Shown here: positions 1 through 8,790 of the stretch, one piece after another
Layout of the letters: each line of letters opens with the position of its first letter
Position numbering within the stretch: position 1 is the first letter of the stretch
NCBI GenBank assembly: GCA_024743315.1
Contig: JANSWU010000001.1
Location: forward strand, 310,001-374,000
Origin: Hyphomonadaceae bacterium
GTDB taxonomy: Bacteria > Pseudomonadota > Alphaproteobacteria > Caulobacterales > Hyphomonadaceae
Direction: 5' to 3'
Length of the DNA stretch: 64,000 nt
Notes under the pieces: generated by a model
Told to the model about the DNA's origin: nothing
Seen by the model: the letters and a program-made list of their open reading frames with translations, nothing else
The model's database searches: none
Made by a program: the position numbers and the translations under genes

Positions 1-312
1 CATGCCGCCCGGTCCGAGGCTTGGTTCAAGCAAGGTTTCCACTTCCTCACGCGTTAGCACGCGCGCTTCGAACACATTTGCCAAAACCTCAACCCGATCA
101 GCCACGTCTTCGGCTGTGCGCCGATCGACGCTGCGCATGATTACTGTGAGATCGCCTTCAATCTGAGCGCCCCAGGCCTCGGCTGCCTTATAGGTCCCGC
201 GCGTGGTCAATGCGGCCAGCGCGGCAAGAAAGCACAAAGCCCCGATGACGAAGAACAGGGCCGCTTCACGGGCATCCGTCGCTGGCAAAAGCGGTGTTTC
301 GCGCCGGGTCAT
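1..312 (-). CDS. ftsX: Cell division protein FtsX, N-terminal part (cut by window edge)
   Basis: This is the first 104 codons of FtsX, the membrane subunit that pairs with the FtsE ATPase and passes ATP-driven signals to periplasmic murein hydrolases at the division site. The reading frame stays open to the window edge. The visible part has a short basic cytoplasmic start (MTRRE), one hydrophobic segment at about residues 18-37, and then the start of the first periplasmic loop, as expected for FtsX. The ATG at 312 overlaps the TGA of ftsE (ATGA), so the two are translationally coupled. The identity rests mostly on the gene order, because the ABC permease domain lies outside the window. Confidence 0.85.
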   Translation of the reverse strand, partial: MTRRETPLLPATDAREAALFFVIGALCFLAALAALTTRGTYKAAEAWGAQIEGDLTVIMRSVDRRTAEDVADRVEVLANVFEARVLTREEVETLLEPSLGPGGM

Positions 313-1025
313 TCTGCGCCTCCATATTCGACATCGCGGACCAACAGCCCGTTTGCGAGCCGAAGCACCGGCGAATCGAATTCGCGCAAAAGTTCAAGAT
401 CATGGGTGGCGATCAAAATGGTCGTCCCGACACGTTTATTCAGCTCCGCGAACAGGCGTAGAATTTTCCGGCCCATTTCAGGGTCAACATTGCCAGTCGG
501 TTCGTCGGCAATCAGAAGATCTGGTTTGTTGATCAAAGCGCGGGCGATGGCCACGCGTTGCTGTTCGCCGCCGGAAAGAGACGGGATCGGCGCATCGACC
601 CGCTCGCCGAGCCCAACCCAACGCAACAGGTCGATGACCTCATTCTGATAGGCGTCTGCTTTTTGGCCCGCGACCCGAAGCGGCAGGGCGACATTCTCAA
701 ACGCAGTCAAATGATCGAGCAGCCTAAACTCTTGAAAAACAACACCAATTCTTCGTCGCAAAGCAGCGAGCTGTTTGCGTTTCAGATCATAAGTCTGCCG
801 CCCAAATAGGCGAATTCCACCGCGCGTCGGGGCATGCGCAAGATACATCAATTTCAACAAGGAGGATTTGCCCGCCCCCGATGGACCGGTCAAAAAGGTG
901 AAGCTGCCCTGGCGGAGCACCAGGTCAATTTCGCTCAAGACTTCGCCCGTCCGTTCGTATGATAGGCTGACCCCATCCAAACGCACTGCCGGTTCGTCGC
1001 TGAGATCTGGTCGAAACCGCGCCAT
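309..1025 (-). CDS. ftsE: Cell division ATP-binding protein FtsE
   Basis: This 238-aa protein is the ATPase of the FtsEX ABC-type complex, which acts at the inner face of the membrane during division. Visible motifs are Walker A GPSGAGKS (about residues 47-54), a Q-loop in VVFQEF (Gln98), the ABC signature LSGGEQQR (about 150-157), and Walker B LLIADEP followed by a downstream switch His in ATHD. The length is typical of FtsE. It overlaps ftsX by four bases and is divergent from the zinc-ribbon gene at 1094, leaving a shared 68-bp promoter region. A generic LolD-like ATPase is the alternative, but the ftsX partner argues for FtsE. Confidence 0.95.
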   Translation of the reverse strand: MARFRPDLSDEPAVRLDGVSLSYERTGEVLSEIDLVLRQGSFTFLTGPSGAGKSSLLKLMYLAHAPTRGGIRLFGRQTYDLKRKQLAALRRRIGVVFQEFRLLDHLTAFENVALPLRVAGQKADAYQNEVIDLLRWVGLGERVDAPIPSLSGGEQQRVAIARALINKPDLLIADEPTGNVDPEMGRKILRLFAELNKRVGTTILIATHDLELLREFDSPVLRLANGLLVRDVEYGGAE

Positions 1026-1093
1026 GTAAATCCTTCAGCAATAGGAGTTCGGGCATATCGACTATTCCTAAAAATTGAGCGAATGTCCAAGCC

Positions 1094-1756
1094 ATGATCC
1101 TCACCTGCCCAGAATGCGAGACTCAGTATTTCGCTGAAGACTCAACGATCGGTGATAGCGGCCGCACGGTGAAATGTGCGACCTGCGGGCATTCCTGGTT
1201 TGTCGGGCCTGAAGGGGCGACCCCGGGAAGCGCGACGCTCGGGGCGCATGAGGCGTATCGGCTGAAAGTGCGCGAACGGCGTCGGCGCAAGAGTCGAGCG
1301 GCCGCGCTGAGCGCCTGGACCGCGACCGCCGCCGCCTTCGTGGTGATTTTGACGGGCCTTGTTCTGTTTCGCGGCGAAGTCGTCAAACGCTGGCCGGAAT
1401 CAGCCTCAACCTATGCCGCGATCGGCATGCCGGTGAATCGGTTTGGGCTGGATTTTCTGGAGACAGAAGCGCAGCGCTATTTTGATGGCACCACGCCGAT
1501 CCTGGAAGTGCGCGGCGCCGTCCAGAATGTTACCGGGCGCACGGTCAGCGCGCCGTTGGTTCGGGTGATTTTGCTGGATGATCAAGGGGCCCAGGTGGCG
1601 GAAGCGTATGCGCCAATCACGCCGTCTTCGATCCCTGAAGGGGCGACCGCCCTGTTTGCCGCACGCGTGCAGAATCCACCTTTTGAGTCCTTCGAGCTTG
1701 AACTCGATCTGGTTCCCGCCGATACCGCCTTGGCTGAGACCGGAACCGCACGCTGA
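1094..1756 (+). CDS. MJ0042-type zinc-ribbon membrane protein with DUF3426-like C-terminus
   Basis: This 220-aa protein begins with a zinc ribbon (CPEC near residue 5 and CATC near residue 28), the MJ0042 family signature common at alphaproteobacterial N-termini. A basic stretch (about 58-72) leads into one membrane segment (about 75-94). The C-terminal half resembles the DUF3426 fold, with the conserved idea of a GAVQN...TGR...PLVRV strand. The zinc ribbon is predicted to be cytoplasmic and the DUF3426 part periplasmic. The molecular role is unknown. Its stop overlaps the start of the following phosphoribosyltransferase (TGATG), so the pair is probably one transcript, divergent from ftsEX. 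The position next to ftsEX is a recurring alphaproteobacterial arrangement. Confidence 0.8.
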   Translation: MILTCPECETQYFAEDSTIGDSGRTVKCATCGHSWFVGPEGATPGSATLGAHEAYRLKVRERRRRKSRAAALSAWTATAAAFVVILTGLVLFRGEVVKRWPESASTYAAIGMPVNRFGLDFLETEAQRYFDGTTPILEVRGAVQNVTGRTVSAPLVRVILLDDQGAQVAEAYAPITPSSIPEGATALFAARVQNPPFESFELELDLVPADTALAETGTAR

Positions 1757-2283
1757 TGACCCTGCCCAAAATTGAGACTGTGTTGAGCGAAACCGACCTG
1801 ATGACGCGGATCGATGCGCTTGCAGAACGGCTCGCGCCGCATTTGACGGGTGACTGGACCGCGATCAATATCCTGATCGGGGCCACGCCATTCACGAGCG
1901 ATCTGATGAAGGCCCTGGCCCGGCTCGACGTTCACCCGGTGCTTGATGCGCTCTGGCTTGAAAGCTATCGTGACGCGCGGGAGAGTTCCGGCCGTGTGGT
2001 AGTTCGGGCCGACATTGCCCGGCAAGTGACCGGACGCGGCGTTTTGCTGATTGATGATGTGTTCGATACGGGGCGCACCCTGGCTTTCGCCCGCCGCCAT
2101 ATGCTCGCCAAAGGGGCCCGCGAGGTGATCACCTGCGCGCTCGCCCGCAAGCCCTGGGCACCGGAAGGCGAAGGCAATGTCGACTTCCACGCTTTTGATG
2201 CGCCCGGACGCTATCTGGTCGGCTATGGGATGGATGATGCCGGCCTATATCGCGGCCTGCCTTATATTGGCGCGCTCGACTAA
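1756..2283 (+). CDS. hpt: Phosphoribosyltransferase, probably hypoxanthine phosphoribosyltransferase
   Basis: This 175-aa type I phosphoribosyltransferase would salvage purine bases by transfer of the ribose-5-phosphate of PRPP. The PRPP-binding loop is clear: VLLIDDVFDTGRTL at about residues 96-109, with the paired acidic residues and the TGRT phosphate clamp. The length matches bacterial HPRT. Base specificity cannot be read directly, so xanthine-guanine or a generic PRTase remains possible. It overlaps the zinc-ribbon gene by one base. It ends facing the alpha/beta hydrolase on the other strand, with the two stops overlapping by four bases. Confidence 0.8.
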   Translation: MTLPKIETVLSETDLMTRIDALAERLAPHLTGDWTAINILIGATPFTSDLMKALARLDVHPVLDALWLESYRDARESSGRVVVRADIARQVTGRGVLLIDDVFDTGRTLAFARRHMLAKGAREVITCALARKPWAPEGEGNVDFHAFDAPGRYLVGYGMDDAGLYRGLPYIGALD

Positions 2284-3050
2284 AGCTTGCGATCAAGCCA
2301 TTCGAGAATATCGCTGCTAACCTGCTCGGTACCGGGCTCATCAACGATCCAGTGGGCGTGGCTGCCATATTCAATATAATCGCCGGGATGCCCCGCCTTG
2401 GCAAATTTTGCGCCGACTTTGCGAACTGCCTTGATCACGGTCGCACGGTCCTTCTTGGCACCAATGGTCAGGGTTGGGATCGTGACCTTGCTGGCATCGA
2501 TTTCATCGGGATTGCCGAGATCATGATAGACCCGGCCACTGTCAAACAAGGCCTCGGCATAGATCGCGTCATGCCGCTCCGGCGGGACCGCGTTCAAGAC
2601 GCCCCAACGAAACCCGTTGGGCCCGACTTTGAACACCCTGCCGGGCACGTTTTTCTGGCCAACTTTCAAGATGCTCCAAAATGTGCGCAAGACGCGCCAA
2701 TCCACCACGGTGCAGCCTTTCGGCTGTGCAGGCGTGAGAAAGATTCCGCCCCGGACCGCACCAGCTTCTGCCAATTTCTGGGCGATCAAACCGCCCATGG
2801 AATGGCCAATCACCACGGGTTTTTGGCCATCGCGCGCGGTCAATTCATCAGCAAATTTTTTTGAGGCTTGAACATAATCCTCAAGCGTCAGATCAGCGAG
2901 ACTGTCCGGCGGGGCCGCACGCGTCCGCAATTGCGGAAACAGGGTTGGCGCCTCGCAGACCCAGCCTGCCATGACAAAATCCCGCTTCATGCGGTCCCAG
3001 ACCTCGCCGCCGCAGCCGACCCCGTGGATCATTAGCAGTGTCTTGCTCAT
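2280..3050 (-). CDS. Alpha/beta hydrolase
   Basis: This 256-aa protein has the alpha/beta hydrolase fold. It shows an early oxyanion motif MIHGVGCGG, the nucleophile elbow GHSMGG (about residues 82-87, Ser84), and a likely catalytic His in GSHAHWIVDEPG near the C-terminus. No signal peptide is visible, so it is probably cytoplasmic. The substrate is unknown; an esterase or lactonase-like activity would fit the family. The ATG at 3050 is preferred, though a GTG one codon upstream (3053) is also in frame and neither has a strong ribosome site. It converges with the phosphoribosyltransferase gene. Confidence 0.8.
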   Translation of the reverse strand: MSKTLLMIHGVGCGGEVWDRMKRDFVMAGWVCEAPTLFPQLRTRAAPPDSLADLTLEDYVQASKKFADELTARDGQKPVVIGHSMGGLIAQKLAEAGAVRGGIFLTPAQPKGCTVVDWRVLRTFWSILKVGQKNVPGRVFKVGPNGFRWGVLNAVPPERHDAIYAEALFDSGRVYHDLGNPDEIDASKVTIPTLTIGAKKDRATVIKAVRKVGAKFAKAGHPGDYIEYGSHAHWIVDEPGTEQVSSDILEWLDRKL

Positions 3051-3130
3051 CACTCTGGCCCTTCCACCTGCCCTTTAATACAAGCATAGGCAGAGTTTGC
3101 GCGGAATGGAAATCGCGCTTCCTTTAGTGC

Positions 3131-3622
3131 TCAGACAGGCTCGCTCCAGCGCTGGAATCGTTTCGCCACGTCTTCATAGACCGGGCGTTTGAACGGCACG
3201 ATCAGGTCCGGGACCTCATCCAGCCTGGCCCAGCGCCAAGCATCGAATTCCGGCGTGTGCTTGTCGAGCCGGACATCACTGTCAGAGCCCTTGAAGCGCA
3301 GCGCGAACCATTTCTGACGCTGTCCGAGATAAGGCCCGCCCATGCGCCGCAGCAGGTCTGGCGGAAAATCATAATAGAGCCAATCCTCGGTCTCTTCGAG
3401 GACATCGACCAGTTTGGCCGCCACCCCGATTTCTTCGTCCATTTCACGCAAGGCAGCTTCGGCAGGGTCTTCTCCCTTATCCACCCCTCCCTGGGGCATT
3501 TGCCATTGGAAGGCGCCGCGGCCATTGACCCGGCGGCCGACGAAAACGTGACCTGCCTTTGAAAACAAGGCCAGGCCAACATTGGCGCGATACAGCGCGG
3601 GATCTCGTTTCTTTTTGCTCAC
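3131..3622 (-). CDS. rppH: RNA pyrophosphohydrolase RppH (Nudix family)
   Basis: This 163-aa Nudix hydrolase removes pyrophosphate from the 5' end of triphosphorylated RNA, which triggers decay; IalA/RppH proteins of this size are typical of alphaproteobacteria. The Nudix box lies at about residues 45-67 and keeps GGVDKGE, then REMDEEIG with the metal-binding glutamates. The N-terminal YRANVGLALF and the FQWQMPQGG just before the box are RppH-like and separate it from other Nudix proteins. It starts with GTG at 3622, and that codon overlaps the TGA of the upstream deacetylase-like gene (GTGA), so translation is coupled. It is the last gene of the envC-ctpA-deacetylase-rppH group. Confidence 0.92.
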   Translation of the reverse strand: MSKKKRDPALYRANVGLALFSKAGHVFVGRRVNGRGAFQWQMPQGGVDKGEDPAEAALREMDEEIGVAAKLVDVLEETEDWLYYDFPPDLLRRMGGPYLGQRQKWFALRFKGSDSDVRLDKHTPEFDAWRWARLDEVPDLIVPFKRPVYEDVAKRFQRWSEPV

Positions 3623-4878
3623 CCTTGCGGGTCTAAACTAGCCTGTTGAATCTGGCCAGATCGCAGTGACCGCTTGGCATAATGAGATGCTGGCGCGAGC
3701 GCGATGCCCTTCTCTTCAAGGGTTGGCAGCCATTCCTGCAAAATGTCGAAGGTAACTGGGAAGGGTGTGCCCGTGCCGAGCGCCGCGCCGCGTTCGCGCG
3801 CTGTGGATTCGAGCAAGAGGAGTTGCTGAGAGATCTCATCCGCCCCCGGGATTGAGTCGATTGCACTCGTCGCCTTACCGAAGGCGAGCCGCGATTTCTT
3901 GGCGCTTGAGCTGAACTCTGATCGCACAAGATTGCCGTCTTCAAACATGGCGAGCCCCTTGTCGCTCAACTCCGCCATGATCGGATCGACCGCCGCCGGA
4001 TTGGTCGCGAATTTGGCACCCTGATAATTCATCACACCGATATAACCTGGCGTGCGCGCCAACAATTTGGCCAAGCGCTGCTTATTCTCTTCGGGTGACA
4101 ACTCCGCGCGCATGACGTGGGCATGCGGGCTTTGGCGTCCGAAATCATACGGTTCCATCGGCACTTCGATCAGCACTTCGTGTCCGGCGCGGCGCGCCTG
4201 GCGGACCCAGCCGCTAAGATTGTCGGCGGTCGGCGCGAAAGCCAATGTCACTTCCGGTGGCAAATCATTGATCGCCGCGCGGGTTCGCGTGGCATTGGTG
4301 CCAAGCCCGCCGACAATGATCGAGACGGTCGGCTTATTGTCAGGATTGGCAAAAGCCCGCGCATTGCGCATTAAGGGCGCGCTCGGCAAGAGTGCGGGGG
4401 CAGCAGGTGCCTGCGCTTCGCCGGTTTCATTTGTTGTCATCGAGGCCGCGATTTGAACGGTTTGCGAGACCTGGCTGTAAGACTGGCCGGGCATTACGGT
4501 CTTGCCATTGATGCGAATGCCTTTTGGCGCGGACTCTGTAGAGGCGACCGCAGTAACCGCTTGCGCGCCGGAATACTCGACCCCGAGATCGGGCTCAGAC
4601 CCGCTATTTTGTGTGAACGATCCTGCCGGCGGCGTCGCTTCTGCCAATCCGATCGCTTCCTGATAACCTGGCAGTCTCGGATTCAGTTGTGGGGCATCTC
4701 CCGGCGCATCGTCAAACAAGGCCATTCGTACGGCTGGGCTGGCATCCGACGAACTGCCAAACATGTGCATGGCGGAAGCCCCTGAACCCAGCACAAGGGT
4801 CAATGTAAAAGCGCCCAATGCGCTATGCACCAGGCCGCTTCGAAATGGAGATGGGTCGCGCGAAGAGCGAGCAGACAT
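3619..4878 (-). CDS. Divergent polysaccharide deacetylase family protein (YibQ-like)
   Basis: This 419-aa protein has one membrane anchor near the N-terminus (about residues 20-38), a disordered Ser/Pro/Ala-rich linker to about residue 170, and a C-terminal divergent polysaccharide deacetylase domain (KPTVSIIVGGLG near its start, then EVPMEPYDF and a run ending with LAPASHYA). Family members are periplasmic and encoded next to envC and ctpA in many proteobacteria; the enzymatic role is not established. The ATG at 4878 is chosen because AGGAG sits six bases before it. A GTG 18 bases upstream is possible. Two TTAACC-type half sites lie 50-80 bp upstream. Confidence 0.88.
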   Translation of the reverse strand: MSARSSRDPSPFRSGLVHSALGAFTLTLVLGSGASAMHMFGSSSDASPAVRMALFDDAPGDAPQLNPRLPGYQEAIGLAEATPPAGSFTQNSGSEPDLGVEYSGAQAVTAVASTESAPKGIRINGKTVMPGQSYSQVSQTVQIAASMTTNETGEAQAPAAPALLPSAPLMRNARAFANPDNKPTVSIIVGGLGTNATRTRAAINDLPPEVTLAFAPTADNLSGWVRQARRAGHEVLIEVPMEPYDFGRQSPHAHVMRAELSPEENKQRLAKLLARTPGYIGVMNYQGAKFATNPAAVDPIMAELSDKGLAMFEDGNLVRSEFSSSAKKSRLAFGKATSAIDSIPGADEISQQLLLLESTARERGAALGTGTPFPVTFDILQEWLPTLEEKGIALAPASHYAKRSLRSGQIQQASLDPQG

Positions 4879-4928
4879 TTGGGCTCCTGAGAACACTAAA
4901 ATCAGTCAGCGTTCAGTTTGCCGTTCCA

Positions 4929-4959
4929 ATGGTTAAGAAGAGGCAAACCGGAATTAACC
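4929..4959. promoter_or_regulatory. Candidate CtrA half-sites upstream of the divergent deacetylase gene
   Basis: Positions 4929-4936 read ATGGTTAA, the reverse complement of the CtrA half-site TTAACCAT, and a second TTAACC occurs at 4954-4959 in the opposite orientation. They lie 51-81 bp upstream of the start at 4878. The motif match is exact but short, so chance occurrence cannot be excluded. Confidence 0.35.
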
Positions 4960-4983
4960 TTTGAGCTGATTTGCAGCGCTCAT

Positions 4984-5010
4984 CGACCGCAATTGCATTA
5001 CAATTCGGTC
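4984..5010. other. Imperfect hairpin between ctpA and the divergent deacetylase gene
   Basis: GACCG-C-AATTG and CAATTCGGTC form a 9-10 bp stem with one bulge around a CATTA loop, just after the ctpA stop in the direction of transcription. There is no run of T after it, so it may be an mRNA-stabilising or processing element and not a clear terminator. Confidence 0.35.
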
Positions 5011-5047
5011 AGAGCCCGCCTTGATTAGAGGTGAATTCGCTGCGCGA

Positions 5048-6376
5048 TTAACCTGCGCGTGTATTGGTACTCGCCACCACACCGCCAGATTTCAGGAATT
5101 CAATCGCTTTCTCGAGCTGATAATCTTCGCCTTCATAGTCTTCCGGCGGCATATCATCTGGAATGTGGGGCAAGTTCCGAGCTGCGCCATTCTCATTGTC
5201 GAGCGCGTTTGGCAGATCGGCTTCAGAATAGCGCCGGATACGCGCGAGATCGTCCTCGCTGACCCGCCGATTGGCAACTTCAATATCCGGAACGATCCCG
5301 GTGGCCTGAATCGAGCGGCCAGATGGCGTATAATACCGCGCTGTGGTCAAGCGGATTGCGCCCCGTTCTGCGCCGAGCGGAACAACCGTTTGAACGGAGC
5401 CTTTGCCGAAGCTGGTCATGCCGATGACCGTTGCGCGATCGCGATCTTGCAAGGCCCCTGCAACAATCTCAGACGCTGAGGCAGAGCCATTATTGATCAG
5501 CACGACGATCGGGACGTTCTTGAACACTTCGCCTTTTTGGGCATTCGAGCGCATGACATCGCCTGGGCGACGCCCAATTGTCGAAACAACTTCGCCGCCG
5601 GACAGGAATTGATCACTGACCGAAACCGCCTCGTCTAACAGGCCGCCCCCATTATTACGCAAATCAAGGATGATGCCGCCTGGGCGGCGCCCAATCTCTT
5701 CGCGGATCTGATCGAACGCTTCGATCAGTTTGGTCGTGGTTTTCTTATTGTTGAAAGTCGCAATCCGAATATAGGCAATGCCGTCACCTTTGTCGGTGAA
5801 CTCGACATATTTCGGCTCAATCACTTCGCGCACCAGGGTCACGTCGAACGGGTCTTGGCCATCGCGATAAACCGTGACGGTCAACTCAGTTCCGGGCTCG
5901 CCGCGCATATCGCGGACCGCATCATCCAGGCTGAGGCCGACAATCGCTTTTGAATTGATATGGGTAAGAAGATCACCGGGCTCGAGGCCGGCACGACTGG
6001 CGGGCGTATCGTCCATCGGCGTCACGACTTTGACAAAGCCATCTTCCATCGTCACTTCAATGCCAAGGCCACCATATTCGCCGGACGTGGTGACTTGTAG
6101 GGCTTCAAACTCTTGCGGTGACATATAACCGGAATGCGGATCAAGCGATCCGAGCATGCCATCAATTGCGGCTTCCAGGGCAGCAACTTCGTCAATCTCT
6201 TCGACATAGTCGGCCTTGGCGCGCGCCATGACTTCCGTGAACAGAGAGAGCTGCTCAAACGCGGCCTCATAGCGCGGCGACTGATATTCCGCATCGGGCC
6301 ATGCAACTGCTGACACACCCACTGCTGTCGCCCCTAAAACGATCCCCAGCGCGGCTCCTGTCAGCATAGCTCTCAT
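5048..6376 (-). CDS. ctpA: C-terminal processing peptidase, S41 family (CtpA)
   Basis: This 442-aa periplasmic serine protease cuts near the C-terminus of envelope proteins and helps control murein hydrolases. It has a signal peptide or anchor (about residues 1-26), a PDZ domain (about 93-175, with GGLGIEV and AGLEPGD), and an S41 catalytic domain (about 195-365). By alignment with the Prc/CtpA motif spacing, the catalytic Ser is Ser300 in NNGSASASEI and the general base is Lys325 in TSFGKGSVQ. AGGAG stands 8 bases before the ATG at 6376. It is 22 bp downstream of envC, so the two are probably cotranscribed, which fits a joint role in cell-wall cleavage. Confidence 0.95.
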   Translation of the reverse strand: MRAMLTGAALGIVLGATAVGVSAVAWPDAEYQSPRYEAAFEQLSLFTEVMARAKADYVEEIDEVAALEAAIDGMLGSLDPHSGYMSPQEFEALQVTTSGEYGGLGIEVTMEDGFVKVVTPMDDTPASRAGLEPGDLLTHINSKAIVGLSLDDAVRDMRGEPGTELTVTVYRDGQDPFDVTLVREVIEPKYVEFTDKGDGIAYIRIATFNNKKTTTKLIEAFDQIREEIGRRPGGIILDLRNNGGGLLDEAVSVSDQFLSGGEVVSTIGRRPGDVMRSNAQKGEVFKNVPIVVLINNGSASASEIVAGALQDRDRATVIGMTSFGKGSVQTVVPLGAERGAIRLTTARYYTPSGRSIQATGIVPDIEVANRRVSEDDLARIRRYSEADLPNALDNENGAARNLPHIPDDMPPEDYEGEDYQLEKAIEFLKSGGVVASTNTRAG

Positions 6377-6398
6377 AGACGTGTCTCCTGTTCCGGCC

Positions 6399-7610
6399 TC
6401 AGCCGCGTTTCATCCATTTTGCCGGGTCCATAGGTTCGCCACCTTTACGGACCTCCATATACAGTTCCGGCTCGCCATTCGCGCGCTCCGCCATGGTCGC
6501 GACCGGTTCGCCCTGCTGCACAGACTGGCCGACTGTAACATAGCTGGACGACATTCCCCACAACAGAACATGGTATCCGTCGCTTGTCGAGAGGATCAGT
6601 AACTGCCCATAACTCCGAAATGGGCCCGAGAACTCTACAGTTCCACTAATTGGTGCAGTCACTTGCGCCCCGCTTCGGGTCGCGAACGCAACGTTTTCTG
6701 ATTTTGCACCGCCGGGCATGCGATCCCCCCAAGTCCGGATCATGCGGCCAGTGGCCGGTAAAGCGAGCACCCCAAGCGGCTGCGACACCGTCGGGCGTGG
6801 CAAGCTGGCGCGTTGGACCGGACGGGGTCGATTAACTTCCGCCAGTGCCAAACGCGGTTTCAAGCGCGGCGCAGTCGGCGCGGCTGCTTCGAGCGCAACG
6901 ATGAGCTCTCGAATGGTATTCGCTTTTTCTCCAAGCAATTCAGCGCGTTGACGGAGTTGTGCCGCATCCGCGTTGACGTCTTCAAAGGCCGCGCGTTTGG
7001 CAGCCGTGAGCTGCGTGATCTCTTCTTTCTTCAGCGCCAGCGCCGCATCGGCCGCGGCCAGGACCTTTTGCTCGCGAAGGATCTGGCGCTCGAGACGGCG
7101 CAGTTCCGTGATCTCTTCGGTCAAGGCACTGGTTTTTTCGCGCACCTGCGGGGCGACCTCGCCCATCAAGATGGCAGCACGAATGGCCTGATTAGCATCT
7201 TCAGGTTGGGTCAGAAGCGCTGGAGGACGGTGCCGCCCAGAAATCGCCAGGGAGGCCATCAAATCTTCGAGAGCTCCTTCGCCATCAACCAGTTCGGTCC
7301 GCGCCGAGCCAAGCCGTGAGCGCAAGGAGACCAGCTTGAGTTCGGCTGACGTGGCTTGATCTTCGCGGCGTTGGCTCTCCATCGCTGCCGAAATCAGGTC
7401 GCGCTCCAGGGCTTCGAGATCCCCGGCGACGACGCTACCCGCTTCTTCAAGCGCTGTGAGTTTTTGCAATGTCTCGGCGCGCTCGGCTTCGAGCGCTTCC
7501 AGTTCAGCGCGCGACACGCCATCCTGGCCCTGAACCGGCATCGCCGCCAATCCGATGATGGCGGCACAGGCCAAGAGGCGCCTGAAGAAAAACTGGGTCG
7601 CAACGCGCAT
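6399..7610 (-). CDS. envC: EnvC-like murein hydrolase activator with degenerate LytM domain
   Basis: This 403-aa protein starts with a signal peptide (about residues 1-28, ending near VQGQDG), then long coiled-coil helices rich in Glu, Ala, Arg and Leu (about 30-260), and ends with a LytM/M23-like domain (about 300-400). The domain keeps the beta-strand pattern (VTAPISGTVEFSGPF, YGQLLIL) but lacks the zinc ligands: the first His motif reads AFATRSG and the final HxH position reads LYMEVRK. It is therefore predicted to activate amidases and not to cleave murein itself, as EnvC does with FtsEX. The ATG at 7610 is preferred; a GTG two codons upstream is also in frame. Confidence 0.9.
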   Translation of the reverse strand: MRVATQFFFRRLLACAAIIGLAAMPVQGQDGVSRAELEALEAERAETLQKLTALEEAGSVVAGDLEALERDLISAAMESQRREDQATSAELKLVSLRSRLGSARTELVDGEGALEDLMASLAISGRHRPPALLTQPEDANQAIRAAILMGEVAPQVREKTSALTEEITELRRLERQILREQKVLAAADAALALKKEEITQLTAAKRAAFEDVNADAAQLRQRAELLGEKANTIRELIVALEAAAPTAPRLKPRLALAEVNRPRPVQRASLPRPTVSQPLGVLALPATGRMIRTWGDRMPGGAKSENVAFATRSGAQVTAPISGTVEFSGPFRSYGQLLILSTSDGYHVLLWGMSSSYVTVGQSVQQGEPVATMAERANGEPELYMEVRKGGEPMDPAKWMKRG

Positions 7611-7687
7611 GGACACACTATGACACGCCCAGAGTGATCAGGACATTAACGAATTTGGCGAAGGCAAAGCCTGATTGTTTACGCGCT

Positions 7688-8719
7688 CTAGCCGTCTTTA
7701 GCGGCAATCTGGTCAGCCAGATCGACGATGACTTTGGCTTGTTTCCAGGTCGCATCGTCCTGCATTTTGCCATCCAGCATGGCGACGCCGGCACCATCCG
7801 GAATCGCCTCGAGGACCCGGCGGGCAAAGGCAACTTCATCTGGGTCCGGGCTGAACACCTTTTTGGCGACCTCAATCTGGCTCGGATGCAAGGTCCAGGT
7901 GCCGACACAGCCCATCAGGAAGGCATTGCGGAATTGCTGCTCACAGGCCTCAAGGTCGGCAATGTCGCCAAACGGGCCGTAAAATGGCTTGATGCCGGCC
8001 ATGCCGCAGGCATCGACCATTTTACCAAGCGTATAATGCCAGGGGTCTTGCTGGGCGCTGGCACGCGGCGCCCCATCCTCCGTCGGGTCTTCGATGACGC
8101 GATAGAAAGGATGTCCACCGCCAACGCGCGTGGTCTTCATTTTTCGGGACGCGGCAAGATCAGCAGGGCCCAGCGAGATGCCTTGCATTCGCGGCGAAGC
8201 AAGCGCGATGTCTTCCACCCGCGCTACCCCCTCAGCGGTTTCCAGGATGGCATGCAGCAGGATCGGGCGAGAGAGGCCGGCTTTGGCTTCCAGCTGCGCA
8301 ACCAGTTGATCGACATAATGAATGTCCCACGGCCCCTCGACTTTCGGGATCATCAGGACGTCTATCTGATGCCCGGCCTGGGTAATCAATTCGGTGACAT
8401 CATCCAGAAACCAGGGCGAGTTGAGGCAATTGACCCGGCTCCACAGGCCGGTGCCTTTGGCTTGCCAGTCCAGCATGCCGGCCATTTCGATGACGCCGGC
8501 CCGCGCCGCTTCCTTGGCATCGGCTGGAATGGCATCTTCAAGATTGCCCAGCACGACATCACACGTGTCGGCCATGCCGGGCACTTTCGCGCGAACCTTA
8601 TCAAGGTGTGGTGGCACGAACTGGATCATCCGCTCGACCCGCACCGGAAGCTCGCGCATCGGCTCGGGTGCGCCTGCGGCAAGAGGCTTAAAGTATTGAC
8701 GCGGTGCTTTCTGACTCAT
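7688..8719 (-). CDS. HpcH/HpaI aldolase family protein, probably L-malyl-CoA/beta-methylmalyl-CoA lyase
   Basis: This 343-aa protein belongs to the citrate lyase beta/HpcH-HpaI family. The N-terminus through [13 protein letters not shown] (Glu61 and Asp62, metal/substrate site), the long [14 protein letters not shown] segment and the [10 protein letters not shown] motif are typical of the malyl-CoA lyase branch, which splits malyl-CoA into acetyl-CoA and glyoxylate and methylmalyl-CoA into propionyl-CoA and glyoxylate. Such enzymes serve the ethylmalonyl-CoA and related pathways. No other gene of these pathways is adjacent, so the exact substrate is inferred from sequence feel alone. GGAGGAG lies five bases before the ATG, a strong start. 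It stands alone, between envC and xerD on the same strand. Confidence 0.8.
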   Translation of the reverse strand: MSQKAPRQYFKPLAAGAPEPMRELPVRVERMIQFVPPHLDKVRAKVPGMADTCDVVLGNLEDAIPADAKEAARAGVIEMAGMLDWQAKGTGLWSRVNCLNSPWFLDDVTELITQAGHQIDVLMIPKVEGPWDIHYVDQLVAQLEAKAGLSRPILLHAILETAEGVARVEDIALASPRMQGISLGPADLAASRKMKTTRVGGGHPFYRVIEDPTEDGAPRASAQQDPWHYTLGKMVDACGMAGIKPFYGPFGDIADLEACEQQFRNAFLMGCVGTWTLHPSQIEVAKKVFSPDPDEVAFARRVLEAIPDGAGVAMLDGKMQDDATWKQAKVIVDLADQIAAKDG

Positions 8720-8790
8720 CGAGGCTCCTCCGAATTGCCGCGCACCCTAGCGGGCAAAAAACTAAGAGCAATGGGAAGAAAGCCGCAGGA

